NCBI RefSeq assembly: GCF_001904635.1
Contig: NZ_MRCB01000015.1
Span: 62,001-126,000 of the forward strand
Direction of reading: 5' to 3'
Source of the DNA: Hydrococcus rivularis NIES-593
GTDB taxonomy: Bacteria; Cyanobacteriota; Cyanobacteriia; Cyanobacteriales; Microcystaceae
Length of the DNA stretch: 64,000 nucleotides
Part shown: one piece after another, positions 62,295-64,000 of the stretch
Position numbering within the stretch: the stretch's first letter is position 1
Layout: every line of letters starts with the position of its first letter
Position numbers and translations under genes: made by a program
The notes under the pieces: model-generated
What the model was told of the DNA's origin: nothing
Database searches by the model: none
What the model saw: the letters and a program-made list of their open reading frames with translations, nothing else

Positions 62295-63206
62295 ATGTCC
62301 TTTCAATCTCTTGCCAACGTTATTGACGATCGCGCTTATCGGCAGTCGATCTCCCGTCGTCTTTTTCTTGTGCAAATGTTATTGTTAACTGCTTGTGGAG
62401 CCAAAATAACGCCGACTCAAGTAGAGGAATTAGTCATTGGCGTTATAAGCTACGAGCAAGGAAAACAAATACTCGATCGCTTCGATCGCTTCAATCGCTA
62501 TTTAGGCGAAAAAATGGGAGCGCGGATCGAGATAGAACCCGCTTTCAATGAAACCTTAGCTCTCGATCGCATCGAGGCAAGGGATTGGTCGTTAGTTTTT
62601 GCTCCTCCCGGCGTAGCTGCAAGCGCGATCGCTTATCGCCAATACACTCCTCTTTTCCCGCTACAAAACGATGGGAATTTAAGCTCTATCCTGGTCGTTC
62701 GCCAAGATAGCCCCGTCCGAGACTTGAAAGCGCTCAATGGTCAAACCATCGTCTTAGGCAAACAAGGTTCGGCAACGGGATATTATTTCCCTCTCTACAA
62801 CCTTTATGGCTTGACGCTGGCTGAAATTATGTTTGCTCCCACGCCCAAAACCGTTCTTGAATGGGTGGCTCAAGGGAAAGCGACTGCTGGGGCAATTTCC
62901 GAGCAGGAATTCAATCTTTACAGTTCGCAGTTGGATTCTGTCCAATTGCGCGTGTTATTTACCGATCCTCGCAATGTTCCGTCTGGTTCGGTTTTGATTG
63001 CACCTACAATAGAACGCAACCGCGAAGACTACATCCGCCAAGTTATGAGCGATGCTCCCACTGCTTTGGCTCAAGAAGTGGGATATTTACCCGATCGCTC
63101 GCTACCGGATTACCAATATATGATTTCTGTAGTCAAGCGGGTGAGAGCGATCGCTACTCACGTTCGCGAAAAGCCCGCTCGTTTAATAGCAAGCGAACCA
63201 TCTTGA
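62295..63206 (+). CDS. PhnD-like periplasmic binding lipoprotein
   Basis: A 303-aa protein of the phosphate/phosphonate substrate-binding fold (PF12974-type): VFAPPGVAASAIAYRQYTPL and DLKALNGQTIVLGKQGSATG are recognisable. A lipobox LLLTAC (Cys about residue 35) predicts lipidation and membrane anchoring. No phosphonate permease or ATPase gene follows. It faces the precursor series divergently and converges with the ParA-like gene, with only 3 bp between stops. It may be a sensor rather than a transporter part (inference). Confidence 0.85.
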   Translation: MSFQSLANVIDDRAYRQSISRRLFLVQMLLLTACGAKITPTQVEELVIGVISYEQGKQILDRFDRFNRYLGEKMGARIEIEPAFNETLALDRIEARDWSLVFAPPGVAASAIAYRQYTPLFPLQNDGNLSSILVVRQDSPVRDLKALNGQTIVLGKQGSATGYYFPLYNLYGLTLAEIMFAPTPKTVLEWVAQGKATAGAISEQEFNLYSSQLDSVQLRVLFTDPRNVPSGSVLIAPTIERNREDYIRQVMSDAPTALAQEVGYLPDRSLPDYQYMISVVKRVRAIATHVREKPARLIASEPS

Positions 63207-63209
63207 CAT

Positions 63210-63980
63210 TTAACTGACAACATGTTTTGCGATCGCCTTGATTTCTTTCGACCAGAAATGGTCTGGATAGCGCAAGCAGAAGATGTCGCTGCTCCCTAGA
63301 TGAAACATCTCTTCGCAAACGGGCAGGATGCCAGCGACTTTCGTATTGTAGGTCTTCTGCATTTCTTGCCGCAAAGCTCCAAAATCCAAAGCTGGCAATG
63401 CTTTATTGACCACCAGCAGCATTTTGGGAACCTCTAACTTGCGGGCAACATCTACAGCCACAGCAGTTCCTTGATAGTCCTGGCGATCCGGACGCAGGAT
63501 AACGACTAAAACGTTAGAAATGATAATTGACAGCAGAGTTTCTTCGTTAATCCCAGGGTGAGTGTCAATCAACAAATAGTCTAGCTTCAAACGGCGCATC
63601 AGGTCTTGCAAGCCATCATTAAGCCGACGAGCGTCGTATCCTTCGCGCAAAATTCGAGAAATTTCGCCAGTTTTGATGCTAGAAGGAATCAAATAAATAC
63701 TGCCCTTTCTGCCAAAAAGCGGTTGCTTGACTTTCAGATTGGGGGTAACGTCATAAGCAGCTTGCTCGACAGTACAACGCCTCCATAAATAATCATTGAG
63801 AGTATAATTAATTTTTTCTTCTTCGAGACCAAAAAGGACGTGGATTCCAGGCGATTGGATGTCGGTATCGACTATGCCAACCCGCCGCCCAGATCCAGCG
63901 ATGATAGTTGCAATGTTGGCAGTGACATTTGATTTGCCAGTTCCACCACGGAACGAATGGACGGACACGACTTTAGACAT
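63210..63980 (-). CDS. ParA/MinD-family ATPase with variant Walker A
   Basis: The 256-aa protein has the deviant Walker A motif in the form FRGGTGKSN: the signature Lys of KGGxGK is replaced by Arg, while the second Lys is retained. It also has VGIVDTDIQSPGIHVLFGL (switch I) and YLLIDTHPGINEETLL (switch II/Walker B). Such ATPases position cell components or act as regulators. It is complete, with ATG at 63980, and its upstream genes lie beyond the window. Convergent with the PhnD-like gene. Confidence 0.88.
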   Translation of the reverse strand: MSKVVSVHSFRGGTGKSNVTANIATIIAGSGRRVGIVDTDIQSPGIHVLFGLEEEKINYTLNDYLWRRCTVEQAAYDVTPNLKVKQPLFGRKGSIYLIPSSIKTGEISRILREGYDARRLNDGLQDLMRRLKLDYLLIDTHPGINEETLLSIIISNVLVVILRPDRQDYQGTAVAVDVARKLEVPKMLLVVNKALPALDFGALRQEMQKTYNTKVAGILPVCEEMFHLGSSDIFCLRYPDHFWSKEIKAIAKHVVS

Positions 63981-64000
63981 AGTGCATTTCCTTAATAATT

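Overview
The window is a stretch of cyanobacterial chromosome. The evidence is photosynthesis-linked genes (psbV for cytochrome c550, thf1/psb29, a ferrochelatase with a C-terminal chlorophyll-binding-type helix, a CSP41-like epimerase), a pair of cyanoexosortase-system genes, and the very frequent octamer GCGATCGC (HIP1), a hallmark of many cyanobacterial genomes. A unicellular or pleurocapsalean-type cyanobacterium is plausible, but I cannot name the genus.

Layout. 1-5.5 kb: start of a leftward small gene (probably DUF4278), then gatB, a KefB/NhaP-type antiporter with a small coupled gene, and a YdcF-type protein. 5.6-15.5 kb, leftward: an alpha/beta hydrolase, an ABC-2 permease, a response regulator-GGDEF-EAL gene and a hybrid histidine kinase that are both broken by single-base indels, a double ABC ATPase and a methyltransferase. 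15.6-22.6 kb: tRNA-Ser(GCU), a GT4 glycosyltransferase, a Mop protein, a fatty acyl-AMP ligase, a DUF1400 hydrolase and the CSP41-like gene. 23-45.7 kb: mostly housekeeping and conserved cyanobacterial genes (rpsP-khpA, hemH, a UPF0718 permease, gltA, sixA, a DHH phosphoesterase, htrA, a BlaI/M56 pair, an MFS transporter, hisIE, psbV, an oligopeptide-type permease, a DegT aminotransferase, cyanoexosortase plus partner, a DnaJ protein). 46-50.5 kb: mntP, thf1, cupin, glmS.

The accessory island is 50.7-64 kb. Reading leftward it has three near-identical small precursor genes with Gly-Gly leaders, a fourth divergent precursor, a small membrane protein, a fifth precursor with a Met-Pro-Ser-rich core, a Mo-dependent-nitrogenase-C-terminal-like protein, a protein with two cyclic-nucleotide-binding-type domains, an HlyD-type adaptor, a C39-peptidase ABC exporter and a second NHLP-type ABC exporter. 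At the far end a PhnD-like lipoprotein gene and a ParA/MinD-like ATPase gene converge. No peptide-modifying enzyme is present and the precursor cores contain no cysteine. The simplest reading is a leader-cleaving secretion system for small unmodified proteins. Three transcription units share a conserved upstream cassette with two copies of a TGACAAATGTCA-type box exactly 24 bp apart, which suggests one regulator for the regulon.

The spacers carry several families of short non-coding repeats. One is a 113-bp MITE-like element in three copies, each flanked by a perfect 3-bp TWA duplication; one copy is nested in another repeat. Others are a 155-bp relative, a triple-hairpin repeat that supplies the end of one reading frame, and a 140-bp element near hisIE. 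A perfect 16-bp inverted repeat upstream of htrA encloses the CACTCCTCACAC motif known from the cyanobacterial sRNA Yfr1.
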